This document shows, in pieces, positions 14,766-29,240 of a DNA stretch of 64,000 nucleotides. The stretch lies in the NCBI RefSeq assembly GCF_050436995.1, contig NC_134751.1, positions 7,192,001 through 7,256,000 of the forward strand, read 5' to 3'. The translations under genes and the position numbers were made by a program. The stretch's first letter is position 1, and each line of letters begins with the position of its first letter. The notes under the pieces are model-generated. The model worked only from the letters and a program-made list of their open reading frames with translations. It ran no database searches and was not told where the DNA came from. Source of the DNA: Anticarsia gemmatalis (taxonomy: Eukaryota; Arthropoda; Insecta; Lepidoptera; Erebidae).

Positions 14766-17700
14766 TTTTAAATATTTCATGCCATAAATTATTGTGTGTT
14801 GCACATAAGACGAAGTAAATAAAAAAGTTTTTGCAATCAAACAATCGGTTCAAACCATTATAGCTTTGCGAGTTCGACTCACAGTTAAAATCTTTTTTAT
14901 TTATATTTATTGTACCGACTACTTTTACAAAATATTTATCATTTAAGCACATAACTTCTTTATTCCTTTCTAGATTTGACAGAAAAATATCAAGTTAAAA
15001 TACTTTAAAAATTAATCTGTATGAACATTTTTTTGTCCAGTAAAAGTATATTTTGCCCAGTGTGTCGGCAGGCGTCGCGACGTCGCCGTCACGGGCCGGT
15101 TACCGACAAACCGACGAACAACCTACTCTTTAAACCTTTACGCACTTTACAATACATGACCTTTTTTATCATGACATTGTTATTTTTTTTTAACCGTACA
15201 TAATTTGAATATTTTGTTCTTCATAATAATGTAACATTGTTTGAAAGTAATGCAATATGCATGTAATATATTCTCGGGCTGAGGACATTTATTTTCTTAA
15301 AAGATTTTAAACAGTAATAAGGTGTCTCGTTCGCTTATTATTATAGTCTGTTTTACCTTCTCATCAGAAATATATGATGAGCTCTAGTTTAAAAATGTTT
15401 TTAAATTAACATTTCTTTTAAGGGTTTAGATAAAATTTTATTTTGTTTTTGCATTGTCAAAATTTTATTTACATATCATAAATATTTTTAGGCATCATGA
15501 CTGTAACAGAACAATAGGTTTTTGTTAAAATTAATTAATGTAACTTTGTTTACCCCAGTTCAATATACTTTAATAAAGTAAAGTAAGAATTAACATAAAT
15601 TAGAGATGTATATCTGTAATATGAATTGGGTGCATGAATGTAACAAGATCTCGCTTATATAATTTGGCTCACAAAAATTTAAATTTGAAGTGAGCCCCCC
15701 ACAATCACAATACTCGCTCCCAACGATATTTATTTTTGCTTATAAAGAAAAGCGTATTATCCCATATAACTCCGAAACGTGTAGCAATATATTCAGTAAT
15801 AACGAAATAATATGTTTTGGGAGATAGAATTCATATTTCATAAGCACTCATACGCATAAGATATTACAGAGAGTGGTACTTTTTCCTTTATTCTCTAGTG
15901 AAGATAAAGGGTAGCAGCCGATACGGGGGAGTTAACTGACTCCGTGCCAACCTCCTCCAGATTCATTCCCTAACATTTGTGTCACATAATATTTCACGGC
16001 GGGCGCGACTAAATTTTATATGCATGAAGACAACCGGATTTTATTCGGACATATGGAGGCAGTTTATTTCATGAATGCTGCATGCACCTACGCGAATATA
16101 AATATACTCTACTGTAATATTTCTATCACATTTGCAATATAGTTCTCCCTACTATCGTGACTTATTTAGTTGTTTGCGTCGCATTTCTGCCACGTTTTAC
16201 ATTATAATTTTATATCTTTAAAAGCATTTAACATTTTACAGAAGCGTCAACTTTAAGATGCCATCACTGGGACAGTAAAGTGAGTGTATTAAACAATATT
16301 AGTAATTCAATAGTTGGTTCCAACATCTGTAAGTGTTATGGTGCCTATAAAAAGCTCATTTGGGCGCCGGTTTAATGATCACATCGCCGACACGTTGCGA
16401 AGCCGCAGCACTGAGTTGTTGCCGCTGTATTATTAAGAACCTCAAATTAAATATCATATTTTACCTTAATGCCGTAATTCGGTGCACGCCTCTCATAACA
16501 AAAACATTCTTCTAAATCCGGCGAGATTGTATTAACATAACCGCTTTGTTAAATGGAGTCAAGATAATTTGTGGACGAAGTTCGGCCTGTAATACCTCGC
16601 AAATTGCCGGATAAGACTGTGTGAGACAACTGTTAGTTTTAATTAAACTGCTGGTTGCGCTCGCGGGGAGTCCTCGAAATGAGAAAATTATTCTAATCTT
16701 ATAAGCCTGTCGGTGGCCCAGAGCTCGGCTCGGAATTAATATCATGTGGGTCGGCCCGTTCGCGCGACGCCCTCCGCGCGGCGCACGTAACACATTCGCA
16801 ACACCGCTTTAATGGCACGAGGTGCGTTCCCGACGTGAAAACCTACCGACGACGCGACGCCGCTGCCGGCAGCGACAAGCGTAACTCTCAAGGCGATTTG
16901 TCGAGAACGTCTGTTCAATTTAATGAAAAGTATAAAGCCACGACGAAATCACCGGAATGAGATAATCTGCGGTATCAATTTGAGGGGAAACCTCGCAGGG
17001 TGTCTTGGGAGACGTATTTCATTAGACGACGCGCCCCGGTCGCGGATGAGCACCTGTGCAACGCAAGCAGACGACAGACTCCCAGGGAGCGCGGGGTCAC
17101 GAATAAAAGTTCTTGAAATATATCCAAATCTTTAATTCGACGTCTTAAAAGTTATAATATCAATACGATTTTGTAACAAAATGCATTCGAAGTGCACTAA
17201 TAGTAGATAAGTACCCGAGGGTGATTGTCTTCCAACCACGCTATGCAGAATTATTGCTAGCGTAGTTTAGTGAGTCGGACCGCTTGTCAAACTTTGGTAA
17301 TTTAACTTCAAAACAGGTTCCTGTCGGTGTACCAGGGCCGAACATTTGTTCCACCGCATTCGGGATGTAGCTTGCTCTATGACAATAACATCAAAACGAT
17401 ACAATTGGAAATATTGCTTGCATTGTAGGACCTATTCAATTGGATAAATTGTATGCTATATTTTATAATAGATCGAGACAAATAACTGAGACAACTAACC
17501 TCCGTCTCTGATTACATAAAGTACGTTACTAATTGTTTTCAGGGATATAATCGCTGATAAACGTTGTTAGCTGTACTTGATTCTAACGGGCCGCGACTAC
17601 TACATTCAATAATTAAACCACATTATACAATTTATTAACGCTTATTGTCGCTGGTATGGACAAAACTGTGTTTGCACTGAATTTCATAGTCCATTCGTAT

Positions 17701-20700
17701 CAATTTTGTAATAATGAGCTTAATTATAAAAGCTATAAATCACGCTTTCTGTCATTTCTAATTAAGCTGCATATACACACTCGTAAGTTTACAATAGTTG
17801 CTTAATTACTCGTGGGGCACTGTGTACAATATGTTTTAATGGACTGTAATTACTCCTTATTAAACAATACCTAGCTACGTATAAAACCCATAAATAAATT
17901 CATTTTAGACATCTTTATCCCTTACAAATTGTAAGAAAATGTTCTATCTTCATTGAAACATGTACAAAAGAACAAAAGTCATCATACATATTCATGTAAG
18001 TAAGCAGTAAGGTTGGGTTTCATTCAATTTGCTCTTGTTTCATGATTGTTGTGGGAGTCGATTGACGACTATAAAATCAGGATCACGGACCGGCGTCAAT
18101 CCAGTTAATGCCTAACTAATAACATTATTCGGCCATCAACGTTACTTATTCGGGGTTAACTGGTGATTATACCGTGGTTAAGGTCTTTACGGCGTTTTTT
18201 GTGACGGTTCACGTGAATAATGTTCGCTCGGCTTTTTCTAAGAACCTTTTGTGTACTCGTGTAGTACACTTTCTAAATACCTTGGAGATAAGTTTTCGTG
18301 AAAAGGAAACACTATTTATTTTGTATAAAACTATCCCGTATTGTATAAGATGTATCCCGACTTTGGGTCATTGTTTTGTTGGGCCATGTGACTGGGCTCG
18401 CCGAACTTTTTCACGTTAGTATAGAAAGGGCTTTTGTTGACGCTTCGGGTGCAGAGTATAGCTACATGGACGAACCTTTTGTCATAAACCACCGACTGCG
18501 AATTGATAATGGTTGTATGTACTTATTTGTTGTGTATTGTCTTTTACACTGTACAATTTATTTATGTACTTTTTATTTACGTACATATGTATTGTAAGAG
18601 AAAGCCAAATGTACACTCGAAGTAAACTTTTCATACTAGTTTAAGCATTACAATCAGACGATGAAGGAAATTAAATCATTGAGTTGGTTATTAAATACAA
18701 TGTTATTTTCACGCACAGTGGCATGTTGTAAGTGAAGCCTATATTTATGTGTAATAAACTCTTCCAATATTGTATCGCGAGCGCCACATCAATTCTCGTG
18801 AACACAAAATCCGCAGTTACCTGTCGCTTTTAAATCATATGAAACAATTTGTTCAAACAAAGACGCGGTCGCATAAATTTGTTTTACGCAGCTCTGCAAC
18901 GTTCGCACACCGACTAATTAGAACATAAATCTGTCTTAATACAAATCCCTACTTTTTACGACGGAATTCTGTGTCCCGTATGAAACTCTAGTGGAATGCT
19001 CCAGTTGGTAACATTTCACATCTACATTCACCCTTGCATTTTATTCTTGACTCGACAAAATTTTGCACCACACTTATTCTAATTACAAAAGAGTTTAAAC
19101 ACCAGAGCGGAATAGTGGAACGAAATTTCCAGTTACTGAAGCGTATGTATGCAATATCAAGTTACAGTGTAACTACCAATTCACCCCAGTTATACAGGCA
19201 TAATTTGAAAGTAATGAGAAACGAAATAGTTGCGCCTTCTACTACTTAAGTTCTACTTGAACATTTTTATTGTCACACAGACAATTTGCTTTAAATTAAA
19301 TTACTCACTACATTTTATTTAAAAATGTGCGCCAGCCGCAGTTTTACTGGCCTTTGCGATATTATTTCCAAGAACTGTCTACATAATGTTGCTCTTGTAA
19401 TTCTAGAGATTTAAATGTAAATTAGTTACGAACTTTTGTTACAATCACTTTAGTGTCTTGTACAGCAAGTAGCAAGTTGTCAATAAGTTAAGATAGCTAG
19501 TAACCGTATTAGGTCTCCTAAATAGGAATGGGTTTTTTATAAGTAAGTACGAAATTAGATCTTTTTTACATATAAGCTTGCGCAGAAAAATGTAATATCT
19601 TTAGAATGGTTCTACATGGGTACTTTAAACGCGAGTTTTACCTTCATTTCCACATATGAGTAGGTATCTGTTTGATGTATCCTCAGGTCAGCGGAAGAAA
19701 AATTTTCTCCTCGAGTCATTTATCCTTCGGCTTCTGAATTTTATTATTCAACTTCTCTAATATATAACTGTGCAAGTTTGAGGATGTAACTCGTGTAAGC
19801 AGTGGCAGAGAGTTTATCGACCTGTATTTTTTCATCAAGCTAAAACGCCGTAAGTGGTAAGTATATTTGTCAATAGGTAAGCTGAACATTTTAATACGAT
19901 GTACGTTTTATATTCAGGGCACATGTACACGGGCGTGCGTTATTGCAGCGGGGTGGGATTTATGACCGTGCTCATTTTAAAAATAAAGCTATTCCTTCTA
20001 AAATATTGTCATATCTGCTTTAAATTTTTCACTTTATTCGCCCCACAGGCAACATTACAAAATTTCGACCGGGTAATATAAGTGAACGTGTGAATTTTTG
20101 ATATTAATATTATTGTCCCTTCTGTTTGAAAATGTATGATATTTTTAATATTCTGTTTTATTGTTATATTGAAGCTATTATTTTACAAGCTAATTTTGTA
20201 AATTATAATGCGGTAGGTAATTTTCGCTTTTCACTAATAGAAAGACAAGTCGTTAACGTTAACGTGGAGTACAAACTTACGTAATAATTAAATTATTTTC
20301 TGTGTAGTTTGTGAGAATCAATTTAGCAGAACTTTTGACATTTATCGAAGCTTTGATCAAAATTAGTTTCATCAGAAAAGTTTGCTGAGTCTTAAACGAG
20401 CACTAATATCTTGAAACAATATAGATTTAGTTGACGTAACTAAGACATAACATGTCTGCAAGCAACGTGAAGTTCAATTAAAAATAAGTAGCTTAGTAAA
20501 CATCGCTCCAGTTTTTAATTTAGAGAGAACGCCCATGGGCTACTAATCTTTTTAAATTAGATACGAATTTTCATTAACTTTCGAACTGAGGTTCTTTTGG
20601 ATACTTAGATAAATTAAACGCTACTTGTAAAATTTATGTTCCAATATGGGGTAAATTGGGTCACTCGGTTTATGATGACCCTGTGATTTTCCTTCTTTGA

Positions 20701-21843
20701 TCAAACAAGTACTTTTATAACTTCGTGTTTGTTTATTCTCGATAGGTAGGTTTATCAATAGAATCTCCGAACATTCTAGTAAGTCAAGGGCTTTAAAAAA
20801 GCCGCTAATTTTAATTGAGAATTAGTTTACTTTTTTTTAGGATACTGGATAGATTTTAGGCAATTTTTTCTTTATAATATATAATAAATTATTTTTTGCT
20901 CTGAATGGGTATTGTAAAATACGGTAATATTTTTTCTATTTAGCAGCAGGTGTAAACGTAATTAAGTCAGAATAATAACGTGTTACTTGTGATAATTACT
21001 TCTAAGAAACGTGAAAGACGAGTACGTTGTGTCGTAAAACGTCTAATGTTTTAATTCCTGTTTACTTATTTTGTTTATTACAGTCTCTCCATAAAGGCGG
21101 TACAGGTGTAAGTGTTCTCACGAAGCAATTAACGTCCGACCGAGTTGAAGGGTTGCTCTTGAACCTCAAAAAGGAAGCGAAGAAAAACAGTAATGTGGTC
21201 TTAGCCATTATTTTGTTGTTCCAAATGTTTTTTCTCGAGGTATGAAAATGAACGCCACCTCATTACGAGTCGCTCGTAACTTTCAGCGTTGTTTTACACC
21301 TTAGCTTTTATTTTAAGTTTTTCCTCTACTTTGTTGCGGAAGCAAGTTTGGAATAGTCTAAATTAACAGCGCGTGTCATGAATTTCTGTAGGAGGCAGAG
21401 GGAGGTCATACAGCGTCCGCGAACTTAGCGCATGCAGTTGTACAACTGGGCCATAAGTTTACACGCAACATTAACTTGGGACGCAGTCGCGACACGACCT
21501 CAAATGGAAACTAGGCATTGTTCCGCTGGGGAGCTCTGTTCTTTCTATTTTAATCCTTGTTCATATTACTTACAAGATTAGCTTTAACTTTATTATTACT
21601 GCGCACAGCTTATTTTCTCCATTTGTATGTATGCGGAAGTATGGTGTCGTAAATTACAAAGTTTATCTTAACTCTGTGCTTTTAGTTTTAGGTGTAGCGT
21701 CTTAACTGTTTTCAGGCCAAGTAATGAATACAATTGCCTGTTCTAATGAGGTTGTAAAGATCGAATCAATTTCGAAATCTTAAGTTAATTAGTACAACTT
21801 AATATCTGAATGGAATATGACTTACATTATACAACAATACGTA
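14766..21843. other. AT-rich gene-free stretch
   Basis: No gene could be assembled. The most noticeable part is a GC-rich block at 16560-17110, listed separately. A short frame at 21083-21245 follows an acceptor-like TTTATTACAG but has no matching upstream exon and no similarity I recognise. The rest is AT-rich sequence with short simple repeats. Confidence 0.55.
16560..17110. other. GC-rich island of unknown role
   Basis: This block of about 550 bp is markedly richer in G+C and CpG than the surrounding AT-rich DNA. It contains frames on both strands of 70-93 codons that do not resemble known proteins and overlap each other. It could be a conserved regulatory element, a promoter or 5' exon of a transcript not visible here, or an old repeat. 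Confidence 0.35.
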
Positions 21844-22315
21844 ATGCCATCAAAAACATTCTGTAAAAACCTCAAGTCTCGCCGTAAAAAGTTGTGAGAT
21901 CTATATAATACCAAGTCGATTAATCTATTTAGTCTCTACTTAAAGGACCTTCTGTCTTAAGTTATTAAGTATGTTATTATCATGCCAATTTAAAAAAAAA
22001 TACCTTTAAAACAAATAGACCGACCTGGCCATCGCAAGATTTGATTATAAGTATGTATCACACTACACAGCACGACAAGAAGTTAATGCTCCTGAAATGT
22101 TAACGGCGAATTTGTGTTTTCTTGCGATGACCAAGTCGATCTAATTGTTTTAAAGGTATTTTTTTTTAAATTGGCATGATAATAACATACGTAATAACTT
22201 AAGACAGAAGGTCCTTTAAGTAGAGACTAAATAGATTAATCGACTTGGTATTATATAGATCTCACAACTTTTTACGGCGAGACTTGAGGTTTTTACAGAA
22301 TGTTTTTGATGGCAT
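21844..22315. mobile_element. 472-bp fold-back MITE
   Basis: Arms of about 195 bp (21844-22038 and 22121-22315) are inverted copies, bounded by ATGCCATC and GATGGCAT, around a loop of about 80 bp. Identity is very high over the outer 170 bp and drops near the loop. No protein is encoded and no clear target-site duplication is visible. The arm sequence looks like a repeat common in Lepidoptera, but I cannot name the family. Confidence 0.75.
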
Positions 22316-22998
22316 CTCACTTCTTTTTGTAGAGCGAACATAAGTCCAATTTGTATGAAAAGACGTTATTTTTTCATAATTTAACATATTTTCCTATGGG
22401 AATGTTGTTCAGTTTCATGTGCTAAACACCCTTACCCACCCTATACCCCCTACCGTTATGCCTCATATAGTATGTACCTATTTACACCTATTTATTTTAT
22501 TTTCTACAGTAATAATAATTCATTAACTGCAAATGTAACCTTGTAATCTTATACATTTATATGGGATTACAAAGTTATTGTTGCAGTTGGTGTATTTAGA
22601 AAACTAGACCGAAATTAGAAAATATTAGATTTTTCCCATGATTAAGACACTAAACCCTATTTGTATTCTAAATTTTAAGCTTCTAAGTCTGCTAGAAGTA
22701 CCTTAGACTTTTGATGATCGGTGAGTCAGTGAGTCAGTGAATCAGTGAGTGACAAAATTCAAAATTTTAACAAGTTGTCATTCTGAAACTACGGGTTCAA
22801 ATTGACTGAAATTTTAAATATACCGTATTTATACAATGACTGATTAGTTGCTGAAAATCCAGGCTTCTTGTTTTATCCACAACGAAATTATAGGGGTGTC
22901 AAAAATAGCCCGAATTGCTTCGAGAAAAGGATGTTACGGCCGTGCCGCTTTTTTTTTGCTCGACTTGCGGGGGCACTTCCGTGCCCCCAGATGAGTTA
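22316..22998 (+). repeat. Lepidoptera-type interspersed repeat with terminal hairpin
   Basis: The stretch holds a GTGAGTCA-type tandem tract at 22721-22752, a following segment typical of a widespread lepidopteran repeat, and a perfect hairpin near the right end (GGGGGCAC, 22969-22976; TTCC loop; GTGCCCCC, 22981-22988). The terminal hairpin is Helitron-like, but no CTRR end follows. It directly abuts the fold-back element, so both may be parts of one composite repeat. Confidence 0.45.
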
Positions 22999-25900
22999 TA
23001 ACAGTACTCTACAATTTGAAAAAGTTTAAAGTGTTAGTGAGCCTTACAACTTTATTGAAGTTCTATATGTGGAGGTTCTTTGTCGTGAAGTAGAAGTACA
23101 TAACAATGTAATATCCATTGTTCAGAGCATACGATTACATATAAATTCATAGCAAACTTCGTTAAAGGCAGGTATGAGCGCGATCGCGTCTTTGCAGTTA
23201 ATGTTGTCTTAATTTATTCAGAAGCGGAACACGATCCGACCCGGCCTTAACAAGATACATTAAGAAAATTAACGTTTGACTCAGTTCTCTCTTTTGACAC
23301 GAAATTCCTTGATTGGCCTGCTTACGTAACAGAAATTTGATTATCGTGTGTGCCATAAAAAATAAGAGCTACGAGGTTTAATTTTATCTGAATCAAACGG
23401 CCGAATTACTATAATCGCAATTTGGACTTGGAAATAAATTGCTTAATGTATGAAGTGTTTCTCTTTATTAGACTTATTTTACAATTTACCTATTTCATTA
23501 ATATTTTTTGGGGTAGGTAAAGTCATCGAAAAAGCCATCAATCGGTTTTATCAAATAGATTTCATGAAGGTTTTTGATATAATTGAATAACATGTCCAAA
23601 CTATTAGGTATAACAAATATCGTCTACGTACAATCGCATTGCCACGTTGACGTACAACACCGATTTACCTGAAATAATCTGAATTAATTATATAATAAAA
23701 ACTCGATTATTAAACTTTTAAGTAGCTAGTGTGTAATAAAAGGAATAATTTAGAATCAGGCGATACGTTAAGATTAGTGAGTGTAACGAAACAGCTTGAA
23801 TCCCAACGGGCTATCGTTTAAACTAAGTGCCTATAATTCGCAGGAGTTTACCCTCTGCCGCCGTGGGGAATCGCGCTCCAACGCTTTGAAATATTTCTAA
23901 CATACAAAGGATAAAGGTACTATGTTCCTCTCACACCTTATTCTAATACTGACTATACTGAGCACGAGAGCGCCGCGCCGAGACAACGTATCGTATCATA
24001 TTGTACAAGCCGTACGAGGTCTACATAACGTCTCACAAGAATTTTGTTCGGTTTAGGCTTCTTCGGTGATTTCTCTTTGATTATACAGGAGCGTGGGCCC
24101 GAGTAAGGAATTTTAGTAACTTGTAAACTTTTATTATTAAAAGTGTTTTCAGCCAAGTTTCGGTTTCGTTAGGCCTAACGTGGTTGGAAAAATATTTCAC
24201 TTTTCGTAGAAGCAAAAATTCAAATAACACATTCGAGACAAAGCATACCTACATGTAACGTGTGATGCTTTATTTAGGGATCACATGTGAGGTTTTCCGT
24301 TAAAGCCGTCAATGGATGTAAATGCGCTTACCTCTTATGGAAAACGTGTGTTAACGTGGATGTCGGGCGTTTATCGGCACCGGAGTACGTCAGGGGTTCG
24401 GCCGTACACCCTGCAGGGTGGCGAGTACCGGCGGCCAGTCGGCCGGTTTTATTGGCGTCACTAATGAGTTGCTAATTCAATTTCACGGACGCAGGGCCGT
24501 GTGACGCGCCGGGCGGTGTCGGGCGCGGGCGGCGCGTAGCCGTAGCGCACCGATCGGCTACGCTTTTAAGTCATAAGCGCTGTTGGTTTTAAAGTCCTGT
24601 TCGTTTTGCTTGGCTTTTCGATGCATGTTTGTACTCCATTTTTATTCATGCCTAACACCGTCAAGTTTACTTTCGGTATCCATTACTTACATTAAACTAC
24701 ATATTTGCGGGACTAAAAAGGAGCCACATCATAAAACTTATAGATACCATTAAGCTGTACGTACTAATATTATCCTATTTTTCTCGTGTACCTTGTCAAA
24801 ACTTAGTCAAATAGCCACGTATGTCAGAACGCATCCATTTACTTAATGTGGCTAATAAAACCATTGTGTGTCTGGTTTATGACGACGTTACCGTTCACTA
24901 TCCAAAGAAACTTGGCGGAAAATGAAAGAAACTTTTGATTCCCCCGCACCAAATCATTGTTCCGAAAATAAATAACCTTTTTGTCTAATAGGTAATGTTA
25001 GGAAAAGCTTTGTGGAAACTCTTTCAGTAAGTAATGACAATAACCATAAAATGGTTTATTTATTAACGGCTATTTTTGTGTACATTTGATACAGTTACTA
25101 TAATTCAATACCCTTTTATTATTGTCATGACTGGTTAGGTACTGTTAGGTTTAACTTTATTGATATTAGACATACCCACTGTTAATTTAAGTTAATTTAG
25201 TCAATCTTTTATAACCACAATATAAAATGTGCCTTCCTTTGAATATTGAAACAAGTCATGTATGTGCATAACTGGGAATAATTTACACTAAATAAGTAGA
25301 TATTTATTAAACGAAGCGAACAATATAATACTTACCTACAACATTTTTCAGTAGTTTCACAATCTTTACACGACCTAGGTATGTCATTATGTCTACCGAA
25401 CTCTACAAAATAATTCTGAAGACAGGTCGGTGAAATTGTATTATTCTTTTATTCGAAAACAGCGAACCACGAAATATGTGACAAACAATAAAATAGTAAC
25501 AAGTTGTGACATTTATCACATTTTGTTTTTATTTAGTTATTGCTGTAAGTGTTTATAACAAATAACAAGTATCGGCAAGTCAATAGTACGCAACTGTCAG
25601 TTCCGTTCAACAACAAAGTTACGCCTGAAAGAAATAACACACTTTAAAGTTAGTGAATTCAATCGTTGGAAGACGGCAACTTTGTACAATTGTTTTCTTT
25701 CAAAGTGTTGCACTTAGACGAATTTGTAGGAGATACCTTGTATCGAGTACTTCACTCCCTCCTGCCGCGCTGTTGCACAAAAACTACCTCAAATGGATTG
25801 CTGTAGTCATTCTTGGACGAAATACTGGCTTCTATGCTCCAGTTTAAGTACCGGAAGAAACTATTCTTGGCTGCGTTACTTAAGGTAAGTGCTTAACTTT

Positions 25901-28650
25901 TCACGAATATCGTTTAACACGAAGTATCTGGTAATGTTTAAAGTTTAAAACTCTTTGCAACTGTTCCCAATTATATCTTTGTGTTACAGTTTTCGTTTTT
26001 CATAACAATATTGTCTTAAAGCTGTTCGGGAACCTAGACTTTGCAACTATTTCAGTTATCATAAGGAAAAGCCGTATATCTACCCCCAATACTATCAAAA
26101 CGAATAACTCTTTCGATTTCAAGAGTTATACAAATATTCATTACACAGTATTGCTAATGACTTATGTCAAAGTAAAAAGTACATCATTCACATAATATAC
26201 TCCATAAATACTTCTGCTAAATCGCTACGCTAACTAAACCGCAAAGAGGTAAGTAAGGAATAAATTGACTCTCACATTTACTAAATTAAACAACCAAACT
26301 TCCGAAAGGGGGTAATCGGTTAAATAAGTTGCCTCTTCGAAGCGTTCTATATCGAAGCACAATTTAAGTTAACCGATTCCGACAGTTCAATGTAACTCAG
26401 GTACAAGTTGAACAGTATGATATACGCCAAATACTTCTTAAAGTACTGAGCTCCTCTCAACCCTACATCAGTATTGACAGGTATCTAAGTAAATTACTTT
26501 CAGACTTGAATCTTGAAACCTTTACGCAAAGGTAACGTAACTTATGCCCGAGGCTTCACCGGCCAGAATACTAGATATGTGATAAATAAACAATACTGTG
26601 GAGTTATGTGGCTTTCGGAACGTTGGATCTTGTTACGTTTGTAGATATTCTTTTTAAACGAAAACCTACTTTTATCTCTTTGATGTAAGAAAAAAATACG
26701 AACGAGGATAATAGAATGTATGTAATAAAAAAAAAATAAACTGGAATATAATACAGTTGAGATTTATACATGTAAGCGCACACATTCATCCAATTCTATT
26801 ATCGAGTGCAATAAAAGTGCTATTCACTTATTCGGCACTAGACGATATAATAGAAGAATCGTCGGATGCAAAACAGCAGAGCAAACAATTGTATGCTCCG
26901 GCACCATGTTTCAGTGCCAAGAAATAATCTCTTACGTGACATTAACATACATCATGCGCCGAGCAGCTGCCAAAACTGTCTGCCAGAGGTCTACGTACTA
27001 CTTACTAACTAAAACAATATTACTTACCAGAGCTGTTATTCTCACGAACGCTGAACTTTAACCGCTGACTCCCCAGCTATCAAACTGCGCCCTAATGCCA
27101 CATCTCCAGTAAAGAAGTTTAAATAATTGAGTTTAGTTAACTTATCAAGCAATAAAGGTAATTGGAAAGTTCACCAGCAGTACGACATTGAGAGGCCTGA
27201 AGTTATTTTTCACCGACATAACTTTCGCTTGCTATTTCAGCTGGGAGACATCTTCCTTACTCAATATACGTAAACGTAATCTGATCAACCAAGAACTTGG
27301 ATTTCTTATGATAATTTGTAAGTATAACTATTGTTACACTATAAAAATTCGGACAATTTAACCATGCAACTGTTCCTAAATATTATAATTCTATTTATTA
27401 TATACTAGCCTACCTAACATTAAATAAATACATCCAAAAATATATCAAAATAGTAAACTGCGTCGTTTCTTCTAAAATAGCAAATCATGTCAGCAACAAA
27501 TAACAATAACAGTAATCGACTGAGCTTAAAATAAGCTATTAAGTTAATGCAAGTGCATGCAACAGTTCGCTATATTGCATAAACAGCGCGTGTGAGCGGT
27601 CCCTAAGGAAGACAATAGTGAGCCAACGCCATTGACCCATTTATGTAAAGGTATACGTTTCGGTGGGATTCAGTGGTATCAACAAGGATTAATCCCGCGC
27701 AAATCTCTATTTTAGTGGCGCGATCTATGCTCACCCAAACTGGGCCAATTAGAGCTTACTCCCACTAATCAGAATATCGATGCGGCGCTGTGTATTGCTG
27801 TTACGACGTTTGCTTCAAATATACATAGCGCCTTGATTGTACCTACATGTTCCAATCGTAATTGTTTTATGAGCGCTGAATTGGTAATTACGCGATGTTT
27901 ACAGGTACTACAGCTAACAAACTAAATGCGGAGGATCTAGCTAGATTTACGAACCTAGTACTAATGAAATACACATAGAAGTCGAATGTATTCAAATAAA
28001 AACTAAAATACATACTTACAAAGGTATACATATTTGTCTAGACAAGTTTTGTGTGCCTGAACTTTGATGAATTCTGAGTGTCAATATTCCATAAAGGCCT
28101 TTTTTACGACTGTGAATAAGGAATTAGGACTAACCTTTCTTAAATTAGAGATATTCAGCAGCCGCAAACAAGTTCATGAAGTAAAAGTATCTTATTAGCC
28201 CACAGGCCAGTCATCATAAACATGTTTGCAAAACAGATGAATGGGAAAAAATAGGGGAAGCGAAAAGAAAAATAAGGTAGTAGATACGTTATTTACCAAC
28301 TAAATAGGCAACGTAATTATCCCCCGAATCCCGGGCCAATTCCAGTGTTTAAGAAAGATAAACGAGAGGAAAAGGAAACTGTTCTAACAAAACTTGTAAC
28401 TCGCCCCACCAACCGGGTGAATTCTACTGAATTACTTAACAGCTACCTGATGAATGGGGTTATTGGATTTAACTTTAATTTAGATAGTTATCGTGCTATT
28501 AAGGAGTTAATCTTCGCGGGTGCGTTTTCCTTAAGGCGAAGAGCTGATAGGATGGTTGTAGCTGTTGGGGATTTTTGTATTGAATGAGTACAATCCAAGT
28601 TGATTGGTAGTTTCTCTACATATTTTTGGCATGATGTATGGCATTTGTGG
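22999..28650. other. Gene-free stretch
   Basis: No gene recognised. A GC-rich patch at 24380-24560 is listed separately. The remainder is AT-rich with scattered short frames, none longer than about 70 codons and none with a recognisable domain. Confidence 0.55.
24380..24560. other. Short GC-rich island
   Basis: It is strongly GC- and CpG-rich against an AT-rich background. Close to its middle is an AT-containing core with TTTATTGG and CTAATTCAATT, resembling homeodomain-type sites. A regulatory role is only a guess; no coding potential was seen. Confidence 0.25.
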
Positions 28651-28704
28651 GAAACTTATAACACAGGAAAATAATAGCAATAATTTTCCTGTGTTATAAG
28701 TTTC
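28651..28704. repeat. Perfect 22-bp-stem hairpin
   Basis: Left arm 28651-28672 and right arm 28683-28704 are exact reverse complements (starting GAAACTTATAACACAGG) around a 10-nt loop. The size is like that of a small-RNA precursor, but the perfect stem also fits a small fold-back insertion or a cruciform. Confidence 0.9.
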
Positions 28705-29009
28705 TAAACATTTTTAGACTCTTGCAAAGTGTAAAATAAAATAGCAAATAGATAATGTCCTTAGAGACCAGGATTAAGTAAGCAATGACTACGGATTGTA
28801 CAACTAATTCGGTTTAGCAATGTCACTAAGATTCTTAGCCGGTGATCGTTATTTTTGTACATGAAATATCGAAATAGATATCATTTAATACTAAACAAAA
28901 AGTGGGCAAAAGGAATGGTAACATTAGGCATTCTTTGATTTCTCTAAATCTCATGAGATCAAAGAGTGATTTTACGGTATCAATGTTGGTTTAAATTAAT
29001 AGTACCTAC

Positions 29010-29240
29010 CTATCAGTCTCGAGTTCGAATCCCGGGTTAGGCAAAGCGCTAATTTATATTAGATTGTTTCTTAATAGTGGCCCAGACTGTTGTAATGTCG
29101 GCCACAAGTCCGGTATATGTCAATAGGCTCACCCACTATTACATGGCACTAACATTGTCATTGGTGAAACGTTGGTGTACTTATACACCTCTGCCTACAC
29201 TTTCGGATATAACAGGCGTAATATTATATATGTATTAGTA
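29010..29240 (+). mobile_element. 5'-truncated tRNA-derived SINE
   Basis: An RNA polymerase III B-box (GAGTTCGAATCCC, about 29020) is followed by a body ending in the ACACCTCTGCCTAC... segment and a TATATGTATTA-like tail, which are typical of a lepidopteran SINE family. The A-box half is missing or too diverged to see. Family resemblance is from memory. Confidence 0.65.

Noticed and set aside
21027..21245. Possible exon after an acceptor-like TTTATTACAG
   Set aside because: There is no matching neighbouring exon, the stop comes early and no family is recognised.
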